A stretch of 64,000 bases of DNA, taken from positions 1-64,000 of the forward strand of contig JBGTHP010000018.1 of the NCBI GenBank assembly GCA_041746105.1, read 5' to 3'. Below, in pieces: positions 15,871 through 24,220 of the stretch; within the stretch, counting starts at the first letter, position 1; each line of letters begins with the position of its first letter. Under the pieces are notes generated by a model that was given only the letters and a program-made list of their open reading frames with translations, ran no database searches and had not been told where the DNA came from. Source of the stretch: JBFHRE01 sp041746105 (GTDB taxonomy: Bacteria > Actinomycetota > Acidimicrobiia > Spongiisociales > ZC4RG35). The position numbers were made by a program, and so were the translations under genes.

Positions 15871-16311
15871 TTCGTCCTCCTTCAGAGGTCAACGTATCTG
15901 CGACAGGCCCGTTGAGACCAAAGTGCAAGTATTCGTACCGGTGCGGAGGGGCTTGGGCGAGTTCGTCGCACCCCCACCGCGAGCAAATCGCAGGTGGGTG
16001 CGGACCCAGCAGCGCAGGAGGTCTCAACTGTCACCACCGTCACCAGACCTGATTGGGGCGGTTCGAAAGATACTTGCTTCCACGAACGGCCGCCCACCTG
16101 AAAGCAAATTTTGAGGGCAACATTCTCGGCATGACAGGCCCCATATCGAGGCACAGAGCCGAGACGCGGGACTGACACGGTGGGTGGATGTCGAAGGCAA
16201 TTGACCCGTGGAAAACGCCCATCACGACCGGGTTCGGTCGAGGACATGGGCAACCTGTTGAACGGTCTCAGCGTAGGCTCTGCGTGAATACTTCAAGCAG
16301 GTCGCATCTAG
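15871..16311. other. 441-bp intergenic region between divergent genes
   Basis: No credible coding frame, RNA gene or terminator was seen. It must contain the promoters of the VanY-LysM gene (minus) and the large membrane hydrolase (plus), but no convincing -35/-10 pair stands out. Only the Shine-Dalgarno for the minus-strand gene (15876-15890) is clear. Confidence 0.5.
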
Positions 16312-18915
16312 ATGGTTCACGCAACCAAACCCGACTCCAAAGAGCCCGACCAGGTGACCGAGTGCATTCTTCTCGAGATACGAGGGGTCGGCGGGGCGCC
16401 GCCAGAGGAGATTCTCGGAGGACCGACAGTCCAGGTGGCCGGTGACAAGCTGGCCGGTTTCCACCGAGCCGATCCCCTCCAGGATCTGAGCAGACACCTG
16501 CCAAAGGCAGACCACGTGACTGTTGAGGCCTACGAGTGGGGACGCCTGACATCCGGCACCTGGTCCACTGCACTCTGGTGGATCCTCCTTCCATTCACGC
16601 TCATCAACGTCGCCGGGTGGACTTTCCGGCCCCTCGCCAGCGAATTCGAGCAAGACCAGTCTCCTCTCGGACCAAAAGGAGCACCTATACGACGAGGCCG
16701 GTCCACGCTCTGGTGGGGACGGCTGCTGATCATGGGTGGTGGTATGGGTCTAACCGCGCTCTACGCAGCATGGGCGGCAGTACTAGGGGCAGACCTGATC
16801 GCACTTACCTGCGGCGGGGACACGGAATGCAACACGGCGTGGTACATGGGACCGTTCCGTTGGTTCCCCACCGAGAGCACCCTCGAGGATGGCACGACCA
16901 TCATCGCCGGCCACACGACATGGCGCCTCGCGGCGGGAATGCTGTTGGCCGCCTTGCTGATGTACGCCCTCCTCTCCTTCATCCGCCGAACCCAGGACCA
17001 CCTGGAGGGATTCGAGCCAGACCCCGCATACCGAGCAGCAGGGAACAGAAACGACGCCCGCCTTACTCGGAACACCAACCTCGAAGATGGCGGTTTCTGG
17101 TATCGATGGGGTGAATATCGCCGGTTGTTCCGCTGGCATTTGGCCATGATCGTTGCCGTGCTCGCCGGGATTTCAGGATATGGCTATGTAAGGCTCGGGG
17201 CCGGAATGCCAGATCCCAAATGGCCCGTCTGGTCCACCGCTGCCATCTTTCTTGCAATGATCTTCCACCTGAGCGGATCCGAACGTTTCGAACCCAATCC
17301 GACCGGCGCCGGCAGCATCAAACGTCTCAACCAGATCGGTTGGACATCCGTCCACGCGATCGTCGCGATCGTATCCTTCCTCGGGTCGGCGTGGTTCACG
17401 GCCGAATACGGACTCGTCAGCAGTCGCCTTCATCTCGTAACCGGCATCCGCTGGCTTTCGACGTTGTTGTGGGTTACTGCGGTCGGCCTCTCCGTGATCC
17501 TCGTAGTTCGAGCAGGACACGCACGGTGGTCAAGGTCCGATCGGTTTGTAAGCGAAACCACCAGCTTTGGACTGCCAGTGTCCGCGGCTGCTCTCGCCGT
17601 CTACCTCTCGGGTGTTGGATGGGCTTCCGTTCTGCACCTCCTCGGCCGCTCACTGGTTGGTACCGACGAGCTAGAACGAGGAGGTTTCGAAACCAGCCTG
17701 GTCGACCTGTTCGTCCTGACACTGGCCGGAGTCATGATCATCATCGCCACCTATCGCAAGGTCACCGGTCCAAACGAGACTGCGGTAGGCGATGTCTTGA
17801 AGGAGTACCGTGCGGCTGGTGGGCCTTCATCCCGCGTGTGGAAGTGGGCCAAAGGAATCGCCAACGCACGCCGAACGGTGTTGCTACCCCTTAAGACGGA
17901 CTGGTTTCTTGGACTACTGGTCTTTTCGTTGATCGTGATCCAATTTGTCCAAACATACCGATTTGAGGGTTTGGAATTCAGATTCTGGAGGTGGAGTGTC
18001 GCTTCATTCGGTATCCCGGTGTTTGGTATCGAGGCTCTCCGATGGGTGCACCCGATCGCCTCTACCGCTGTGGTTCTCTACCTCTTCCCCGGTGCCGACA
18101 TCATTCGACGAATGGCTTCCAGCCGTGACACTCGGCGACAGTTGGGAAAGATCTGGGACGTGCTCAACTTTTGGCCGCGGCGTTTCCACCCGTTCGCTGC
18201 CCCCTGCTACGCCGAGCGAGCGGTGCCGGAGTTTCGCGAAAGGATCAAGAACCATCTCCTTCAAGACCGAGCAGTGGTGGTATCGGCCCACTCCCAAGGC
18301 ACAGTTATCGCGTTGGCGGCACTCCTACAGATCGCAGGCGAAACACAGGATCGCCCTCCTGACAGTCGTCCCCCGGCCAAAACGGAGGGCGTCCTGTCTG
18401 CTGACGGTGACGAAGCGACTGAACCAGGCGGCTGGTATCGGACAAGCTCCGAATCAAAGGTCGACGCCCTAGCCGACGAACGGGAGCCACTCAAAAGGGT
18501 GGCACTCGTGACGTTCGGGTCACCATTGTCGAGCCTGTACGGTCCGTTCTTCCCCCGCTACTTTGGACTGGCGAACCGCTTCCAAACAATTCGGAACCAA
18601 CTCTTCCCGATGCCTGGTTCCGGCGACAACGCTTGGCACAACTTCTACCGCCTTACCGATTTCATCGGCCGGGCAGTCTTCATTCCTCCGGGAGGGGGCC
18701 TGTCGCCAACTCCGACCTGTTCACCCGACATCAGGGTCAAAGAGGCGAGGCGCAGCCTGTTCCGCAACGAGGCTCATTCGAACTACGAACGGGAACCCGC
18801 AGTGAGAATATGGATACTCCGACTGCTCCATGACCTTGGCGGTTTGACGGAAGAAGAATATCGAACGATGAGACGTGAGATTGTGCGGGCGAGTCGCCAG
18901 ACTCGACCTGGCTAA
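16312..18915 (+). CDS. Large polytopic membrane protein with serine hydrolase motif
   Basis: An 867-aa protein with about ten transmembrane helices between residues ~88 and ~600. The C-terminal cytosolic part carries AVVVSAHSQGTVIALAAL with nucleophile-type Ser661, then VALVTFGSPLSSLYGPFFPRY. The N-terminus (ILLEIRGVGGAPPEEILGG, RGVGG at 24-28) resembles the first strand and oxyanion loop of alpha/beta hydrolases. The fold therefore appears to be split by the membrane region. WPRRFHPFAAPCYAERAVPE at about 620-640 is a conserved-looking block before the catalytic part. Related uncharacterised proteins occur in Streptomyces (from memory). Substrate unknown; a lipase/esterase-like role is inference. 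No operon partner. Confidence 0.7.
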   Translation: MVHATKPDSKEPDQVTECILLEIRGVGGAPPEEILGGPTVQVAGDKLAGFHRADPLQDLSRHLPKADHVTVEAYEWGRLTSGTWSTALWWILLPFTLINVAGWTFRPLASEFEQDQSPLGPKGAPIRRGRSTLWWGRLLIMGGGMGLTALYAAWAAVLGADLIALTCGGDTECNTAWYMGPFRWFPTESTLEDGTTIIAGHTTWRLAAGMLLAALLMYALLSFIRRTQDHLEGFEPDPAYRAAGNRNDARLTRNTNLEDGGFWYRWGEYRRLFRWHLAMIVAVLAGISGYGYVRLGAGMPDPKWPVWSTAAIFLAMIFHLSGSERFEPNPTGAGSIKRLNQIGWTSVHAIVAIVSFLGSAWFTAEYGLVSSRLHLVTGIRWLSTLLWVTAVGLSVILVVRAGHARWSRSDRFVSETTSFGLPVSAAALAVYLSGVGWASVLHLLGRSLVGTDELERGGFETSLVDLFVLTLAGVMIIIATYRKVTGPNETAVGDVLKEYRAAGGPSSRVWKWAKGIANARRTVLLPLKTDWFLGLLVFSLIVIQFVQTYRFEGLEFRFWRWSVASFGIPVFGIEALRWVHPIASTAVVLYLFPGADIIRRMASSRDTRRQLGKIWDVLNFWPRRFHPFAAPCYAERAVPEFRERIKNHLLQDRAVVVSAHSQGTVIALAALLQIAGETQDRPPDSRPPAKTEGVLSADGDEATEPGGWYRTSSESKVDALADEREPLKRVALVTFGSPLSSLYGPFFPRYFGLANRFQTIRNQLFPMPGSGDNAWHNFYRLTDFIGRAVFIPPGGGLSPTPTCSPDIRVKEARRSLFRNEAHSNYEREPAVRIWILRLLHDLGGLTEEEYRTMRREIVRASRQTRPG

Positions 18916-18937
18916 CCCGCTCCGTCTGCCCACCGGG

Positions 18938-20293
18938 CTATCTGGTCAGGGTGAACGTAAGCGCTTCGATCTGCTCGAAGACCGACGCAGGCGAACCACC
19001 CCCAGATGTGCGCCGCCGATGTATCGAACCCGCAGGATCAACGAGCTCTAGATCTTCGATCTTGAATTCGGTCGAGGCGGAGGCGAGATCGGAAACCGAG
19101 GCTTCTGCCAAGGACCTGCCATCCGCGATCAGAGCCGTCACCAAACGGCCGACGGCTTCGTGCGCCGTTCGAAACGCGACACCTCGGGTGACCAGCGCCT
19201 CTGCCAGATCGAGCGCGGTGACGAAAGATGAAGGCGCAGGAGGGTGAAAGGTCGTCTCGCCCAACATCGCGGTCAGCGCCTCCAGTGTCCCGGCCAAGGT
19301 GTCATCCGCCCGGAAAAGGTGCTCCTTGTCCTCTTGTAGATCGCGGTTATAGGTGAGAGGGAGGCCCTTTTGTAGGGCCAGCAATGCCATCAGCTCGCCG
19401 ATCGCGCCGGCGGCCCGTCCTCTGGCGAGTTCCGCCACGTCGGGATTCTTCTTCTGGGGTAGAGCCGATGACCCGGTCGTGAAAGCATCGGAGTAGGTCG
19501 CCCACCCGAACTCAGAGGAAGTCCAAAGGACCATCTCTTCCGCCAGTCGCGATAGATCGACCATCGTCTGGGCACAACACCATGCATACTCCGCGGCGAG
19601 ATCTCGCGATCCGACCGCGTCCATCGAGTTGGCAAAAACAACATCAAAACCGAGGCTTCGCGCCGCGGCAACCGGATCGAGCGGCAGACTCGACCCTCCG
19701 GAGGCTCCGGCCCCGAGTGGAGAGACGCCGACTCGTTTCGCAAGGTCCCGAAACCTGTCTCTATTTCTCTGTGCCATCCAGGCGTACGCCAAGAGATGAT
19801 GTCCAAGCGGGACCGCCTGAGCTTGTTGGAGATGGGTGAAAGAAGGAACAACCGTCTCCGCGTGAGTCTGCGCCTGGGCAATGAGGGCGAACCCGAATGC
19901 CGACAATCGGTCCTCTTGAAGGAGGCAGGCCTCTCTGAGATACAGCCGCAGATCGAGCGCCACCTGGTCGTTTCGTGAGCGACCAGTGTGCAGTTTTTTC
20001 CCGGCATCCCCTACGAGTTCGACCAGTCTTCTCTCCACCGCCGAGTGGACGTCCTCGTCCGACTCCGAGAACTGGAACTCGCCCGCCTCGGCCTCACCGC
20101 TCAGGACCAAAAGCCCGGCCCTGATCTGTTCGTACTCATGTGGTTCGAGGAGACCGACCCCGACCAGCATGTCGACGTGGGCGATGCTCCCCTGAATGTC
20201 GAAGGAGAGAAGCCGGCGGTCGGCATGGCTGACCGTATACCGCCAGAGCAGTTCGGATGGTTCCGTCCCGAAACGGCCAGACCAGAGCGTCAT
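18938..20293 (-). CDS. argH: Argininosuccinate lyase
   Basis: Last step of arginine synthesis, splitting argininosuccinate into arginine and fumarate. Fumarase-superfamily signatures are visible: WSGRFGTEPSELLWRYTVS at the start, TGRSRNDQVALDLRLYLRE, FTHLQQAQAVPLGHHLLAY, and the mobile loop TGSSALPQKKNPDVAELARG with the catalytic Ser. The 451-aa length is typical. It lies 33 nt downstream of argG and is surely co-transcribed with it. Confidence 0.97.
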   Translation of the reverse strand: MTLWSGRFGTEPSELLWRYTVSHADRRLLSFDIQGSIAHVDMLVGVGLLEPHEYEQIRAGLLVLSGEAEAGEFQFSESDEDVHSAVERRLVELVGDAGKKLHTGRSRNDQVALDLRLYLREACLLQEDRLSAFGFALIAQAQTHAETVVPSFTHLQQAQAVPLGHHLLAYAWMAQRNRDRFRDLAKRVGVSPLGAGASGGSSLPLDPVAAARSLGFDVVFANSMDAVGSRDLAAEYAWCCAQTMVDLSRLAEEMVLWTSSEFGWATYSDAFTTGSSALPQKKNPDVAELARGRAAGAIGELMALLALQKGLPLTYNRDLQEDKEHLFRADDTLAGTLEALTAMLGETTFHPPAPSSFVTALDLAEALVTRGVAFRTAHEAVGRLVTALIADGRSLAEASVSDLASASTEFKIEDLELVDPAGSIHRRRTSGGGSPASVFEQIEALTFTLTR

Positions 20294-20326
20294 CGGCTCA
20301 CCGGCTTGCGGCCGACCGCGACGGCG

Positions 20327-21529
20327 TCATTCTCCCTCACCAAGACGGTCCTCCGACAGCCGGCGAAGTCGCAATGCGTTCAGGCGGATGAACCCGGCGG
20401 CATCGGCTTGGTTGTACACGTCGTCCTCTTCGAAAGTCACCGTGGCCTGATCGTAGAGATCGTGTTTCTCCGACCGACGGCCTTCGATGGTGGCCGCGCC
20501 CTTGAAGAGCTTGAGCCTTGCCTCGCCGTTCACCCGCTTCTGCACCTCATCCATGAATGCCTGGAGTGCCTTGCGCTCAGGCGAGTACCAAAATCCGTTG
20601 TAAACCATCTCGGCGTATCGAGGCACCAGCTCGTCTCGAAGGTGGGCGACCTCACGATCGAGAGTTATGGACTCGACCGCACGGTGCGCGTGATGAAGGA
20701 TCGTCCCGCCCGGCGTTTCGTAGACGCCACGGCTCTTCATCCCCACGAAACGGTTCTCGACGATGTCTACCCGACCGACGCCATGAGCCCCCCCGATCCG
20801 ATTGGCCTCTGTCAACAACTCGACCGGTCCCATCTCAACCCCGTTGATCGCAACCGGTGTACCTTCTGCAAACGTCACGGTCACGGTCTCGGCCTCATCT
20901 GGTGCAAGTTCCGGATCGGTCGTCATGCGGAACATTCCTGGGGGCGGAGCCACCCAAGGGTCCTCGAGCACGCCACCTTCGTAAGACACATGAAGGAGAT
21001 TTGCATCGATGGAATATGGCTTCTCCCTGGTGACCGGGACCGGGATCCCTCTTTCCTCTGCAAAAGCGACACAGTCGGCTCGTCCTCGCAATTTCCATTC
21101 ACGCCATGGTGCGATCACCTTGATATCCGGATTGATGGCGTACGCAGAGAGTTCGAATCGAACCTGGTCGTTGCCTTTTCCGGTCGCCCCGTGGGCGATG
21201 GCATCGGCGCCATGATCTCGAGCCACTCGCATCATGCCCCTGGTAATGATCGGGCGGGCCAGCGAAGTTCCAAGCAGGTAGTAGTTCTCGTACTCCGCAT
21301 TGGCACGGATCGCGGGAAACACTGCATCCCGAACGAACTCGAGAGTCAGGTCTTCTACCACGGCGGCGCTGGCACCTGTCGCCATCGCCTTGGCCTTCGC
21401 CTCGGCAACCTCTGCTCCCTGCCCGACGTCGGCCGTGTAACAGATCACCTCGGCCGAATACTCCTCGCGGAGCCACGCCAAGATCACCGATGTGTCCAGG
21501 CCGCCCGAATAGGCGAGAACAACCTTCAT
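20327..21529 (-). CDS. argG: Argininosuccinate synthase
   Basis: ATP-dependent ligase joining citrulline and aspartate. The PP-loop VVLAYSGGLDTSVILAWL opens the protein; GATGKGNDQVRFE, APWREW and SRGVYETPGGTILHHAHRA are family signatures. 400 aa, normal. Its ATG overlaps the argR stop by 4 nt, so argR-argG-argH form an operon read leftwards. Confidence 0.97.
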   Translation of the reverse strand: MKVVLAYSGGLDTSVILAWLREEYSAEVICYTADVGQGAEVAEAKAKAMATGASAAVVEDLTLEFVRDAVFPAIRANAEYENYYLLGTSLARPIITRGMMRVARDHGADAIAHGATGKGNDQVRFELSAYAINPDIKVIAPWREWKLRGRADCVAFAEERGIPVPVTREKPYSIDANLLHVSYEGGVLEDPWVAPPPGMFRMTTDPELAPDEAETVTVTFAEGTPVAINGVEMGPVELLTEANRIGGAHGVGRVDIVENRFVGMKSRGVYETPGGTILHHAHRAVESITLDREVAHLRDELVPRYAEMVYNGFWYSPERKALQAFMDEVQKRVNGEARLKLFKGAATIEGRRSEKHDLYDQATVTFEEDDVYNQADAAGFIRLNALRLRRLSEDRLGEGE

Positions 21530-21978
21530 AAACCGACTCCGATCTCTTCGAGCTTGATCTTGGTCGCCTTCGCCCAGCGGGGGCTCAAGGTCGCCACAAA
21601 GATGGTGTCGTCGCCCGCGACGGTACCGACCACTCCTTCGAGGTTGGCCTGGTCGAGGGCGGAAGCCACCACCGCGGCCGCTCCTGGAGGGGTCCTCAAT
21701 GTCACGAGGGTTCCGCCGATACGAATCGCCTCTACGAACTCGTCCACCAGGCGTCCGAGGTGGGCGATTGCCTCGTCTCCCACCTGGACGTCGCCGAGAA
21801 CGTATTGATCAAAATCATCTTTGACGGCGCCGATCGCATGTAAGTCGCGAGAGACGGTCGCCTGGGTGACTCCATGTCCTCCTGCCGCCAATAACTCGAC
21901 CAGCTCGGCCTGGCTCGAAATCTCGGACCCGACGATCAGGTCGCGCAAGGCTCGGCGTCGGGCTCCCGTAGTGCTCAC
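21526..21978 (-). CDS. argR: Arginine repressor
   Basis: A 150-aa ArgR: N-terminal winged helix (ALRDLIVGSEISSQAELVEL, GVTQATVSRDLHAIGAVK with the recognition helix SRDL), then the hexamerisation and arginine-binding domain (GTLVTLRTPPGAAAVVASAL, EGVVGTVAGDDTIFVATLS with the GDDT arginine contacts). GTG start. The promoter TATAAT lies 6 nt before the GTG and inside an ARG box, so the gene is probably autoregulated and perhaps leaderless. Confidence 0.96.
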   Translation of the reverse strand: MSTTGARRRALRDLIVGSEISSQAELVELLAAGGHGVTQATVSRDLHAIGAVKDDFDQYVLGDVQVGDEAIAHLGRLVDEFVEAIRIGGTLVTLRTPPGAAAVVASALDQANLEGVVGTVAGDDTIFVATLSPRWAKATKIKLEEIGVGL

Positions 21979-21984
21979 CCTTCT

Positions 21985-22004
21985 ATTATACGTATATGCG
22001 CATA
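21985..22004 (-). promoter_or_regulatory. ARG box overlapping the argR -10 element
   Basis: Plus-strand sequence ATTATACGTATATGCGCATA differs at one base from the site before argC (31219-31238). Read on the minus strand it ends in TATAAT, an ideal -10 element for argR. The palindromic ATGCGCAT core is like known actinobacterial and Bacillus ARG boxes. Repressor binding here would block RNA polymerase directly. Confidence 0.8.
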
Positions 22005-22009
22005 CTGGC

Positions 22010-24148
22010 TCAACCTGGCAAGATCGGAATGGTCAGCTCAAACCAAGTCCAGCCGGGCCGCCGTCTGTAAACGAGATCACCTGCCATTTTCCGGGCGAGG
22101 TGACGGGACACCGTTAGCCCGATTCCGACCGAGCCGGCCGAGCTGGGAGCGTCTCCCGCTCTTTCGTAAGGATTGAAGATTCGCTCGGTGTCGGCGGAAC
22201 GAATACCCACACCATTGTCCCCGACCGATATCACCGCCATCCGAGCCTCGGTCTCCGCGATCGTGATCACGACGGTCTCGCCCCCATAACGCAGCGCGTT
22301 GGTCACCAGATTTCGCATGATCTGGCGAAACCGGACAGGGTCGGCGTAACCCGCAAGATCGGCGTGTTCCACCACCACCTTCTCCGATCCATTCACTCCA
22401 CGCATCGCCATCGCAATCTCAGCCTCGATGGAGATGACCTCCGAAACGATCGAAATGGCATCGATCTCGAGCCGGCCGGCCACCAGTAAATCCTCGATGA
22501 TGTTGGTCATCTCAAAACCTTGCTCTGAGATCAGCTCCACCAACTCGAGAAGCTGCTCACGCGGGTAGTCGTCGAAACCGGTTCTGAGGATCTCGGACAG
22601 ACCAACGACCGCAGTCAACGGTGTGCGCACCTCGTGGCTGACCGAGGCGAGAAACTGGTCTTTGGACCGGACAACTTCGCGCAACTCCTCCACGTTTCGC
22701 TGCCGCTCCCAGTAGGCCCCGATGATGGCGGCAGCGGCTTGGGCCATCCCCCTCTCATCCTCTGACCACTGTCGTTCATCCGGTACCGCGATTCCGAGCA
22801 GTCCTTGCCATTGGTCGCGGACCATGATCGGCGCGTTGAGCTCGCCACCGATTGAACTGTCGGCATAGGTCGACGCCTCAACCGGTCCCAAATCGGATCG
22901 CGACAGGGTAAAGATCTCGCCTCTCGCCAGAACCCGGTAGGTGTCGGGCATGGTGGACCACGGGCGCCGATCCCAGTGGTCGTATTCATACATCGGTTCG
23001 TTAGGAGGAACCGCAGCCACGATCTTGGAAACAAGCCCGGCGTCTGGATCCCACACGTTCTTTTCGACAAAACACGTCGAAGCCGCCGTCGCCTGAACGA
23101 TTGAGACCAACGCCAACTCGAGGGCCGACTCGTCATCGGAGAGAAGGATGCGGGCGCATTCCGCCAGCGCCCTCTCCCGGGCCGCCCGTTCCATCAACTC
23201 CAGGTCGGTACTGCGATTTGACCAAAAGGCTCCGATCATGGCGGCCGCGATCTGAAGGAGAGGCAGGTCACCTTCCCAGGATCGTTCCGGATTTCGATCT
23301 GCGAACCCGACCAGACCCTCCCATCGTCCCCCGGCGAAAATCGGAACCACCAGCTCAGAGGCCACCCACGAGCCGGTGTATGCCTGCGGGTCTTCAAGTT
23401 CGTCGACGATGCAGATATCGGGATCTCCTGCCGAGAGGGCCGCAAAGGCCCGAGGCATTTCGCTCCATGCCTTTTGGGTCCATCGCCCGAAAGGGCCTGC
23501 CTCGTCGCTCGGAGCAAAACAAACGGTCCGGGTGTGTTCCTTCCCATCGATATCGACATTGCGTTCGATGAATCCCTGGTCGGCGTCGGTTGCATCCATC
23601 AGGGCACTCAAGGCTTCGACCAGCACATCGTCGCTCCGACCTGCCAGAAGCAGAGTTGCCGACGTCCGGAGGGCCACGTTCCTACGTTCGGCCACCTCGC
23701 GGGAATGCGCCATCCGCTCGATGCCGGCATCCCACTGGAACCACGAGAGCAGGCATGCCGCCAACGCCTTCGCTCCGGTGAGATCAGCGGTCGACCAAAA
23801 GCGGGGCGCAGTTTGGCAAATATCGAGGCCGCCGAGTACGAACCCGTCCGGCGAAACCAGTGGGACTGACAGAACCGACTCGACCGATGTTGGAGCCTCG
23901 GCGAGGATCTTTTCGCTGACCGGATCGGTGTCAGAGCGGGAGAAGCTGAATGGTACCCGGCTGAGGTAGGCGGCCTCCGCCGGAATATCTCTCCAGCCGA
24001 TTTCGGTCCAGTACCCGAGGTCGGCGGTCGTGTCCCCGACGGATTCGGATCCGACGATCAGTCTGAAATCGTCGCCCAGGTGGAAATACACCAGATCGGC
24101 GTCGATTTGTTCGACCAAACGGCGCATCATCAATGTCGCCACTTCCAC
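22010..24148 (-). CDS. Histidine kinase with three GAF domains
   Basis: A soluble 712-aa sensor kinase with no membrane helices. Three GAF-like units (about 1-145, 150-320 and 325-480) each contain a W-x-x-(M/I)-P signature (GWRDIP, AWSEMP, PWSTMP) and a VP(I/L)..(G/W)..G(L/I) core strand. Then comes HisKA with His505 in ASVSHEVRTPLTAVVG, and HATPase_c: N box MRNLVTNALRYG, G1 VGDNGVGI, G2 GIGLTVSRH. No response regulator gene is adjacent. It starts at GTG 24148 with GGGAGG upstream, 72 nt after the preceding gene, and lies between argD and argR. The signal sensed is unknown. Confidence 0.9.
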   Translation of the reverse strand: MEVATLMMRRLVEQIDADLVYFHLGDDFRLIVGSESVGDTTADLGYWTEIGWRDIPAEAAYLSRVPFSFSRSDTDPVSEKILAEAPTSVESVLSVPLVSPDGFVLGGLDICQTAPRFWSTADLTGAKALAACLLSWFQWDAGIERMAHSREVAERRNVALRTSATLLLAGRSDDVLVEALSALMDATDADQGFIERNVDIDGKEHTRTVCFAPSDEAGPFGRWTQKAWSEMPRAFAALSAGDPDICIVDELEDPQAYTGSWVASELVVPIFAGGRWEGLVGFADRNPERSWEGDLPLLQIAAAMIGAFWSNRSTDLELMERAARERALAECARILLSDDESALELALVSIVQATAASTCFVEKNVWDPDAGLVSKIVAAVPPNEPMYEYDHWDRRPWSTMPDTYRVLARGEIFTLSRSDLGPVEASTYADSSIGGELNAPIMVRDQWQGLLGIAVPDERQWSEDERGMAQAAAAIIGAYWERQRNVEELREVVRSKDQFLASVSHEVRTPLTAVVGLSEILRTGFDDYPREQLLELVELISEQGFEMTNIIEDLLVAGRLEIDAISIVSEVISIEAEIAMAMRGVNGSEKVVVEHADLAGYADPVRFRQIMRNLVTNALRYGGETVVITIAETEARMAVISVGDNGVGIRSADTERIFNPYERAGDAPSSAGSVGIGLTVSRHLARKMAGDLVYRRRPGWTWFELTIPILPG

Positions 24149-24220
24149 TGGTTTGGTTTCCTCCCGACGCCAGTCGTCCAGTTTTCCCCCGTCCCCCGAT
24201 GACCCGACAATAGGAGTCGC

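Noticed and set aside
19988..21808. 606-aa plus-strand open frame
   Set aside because: Exactly antisense to argH, argG and argR, which are unmistakable; the translated sequence has no recognisable domain and is a high-GC shadow.
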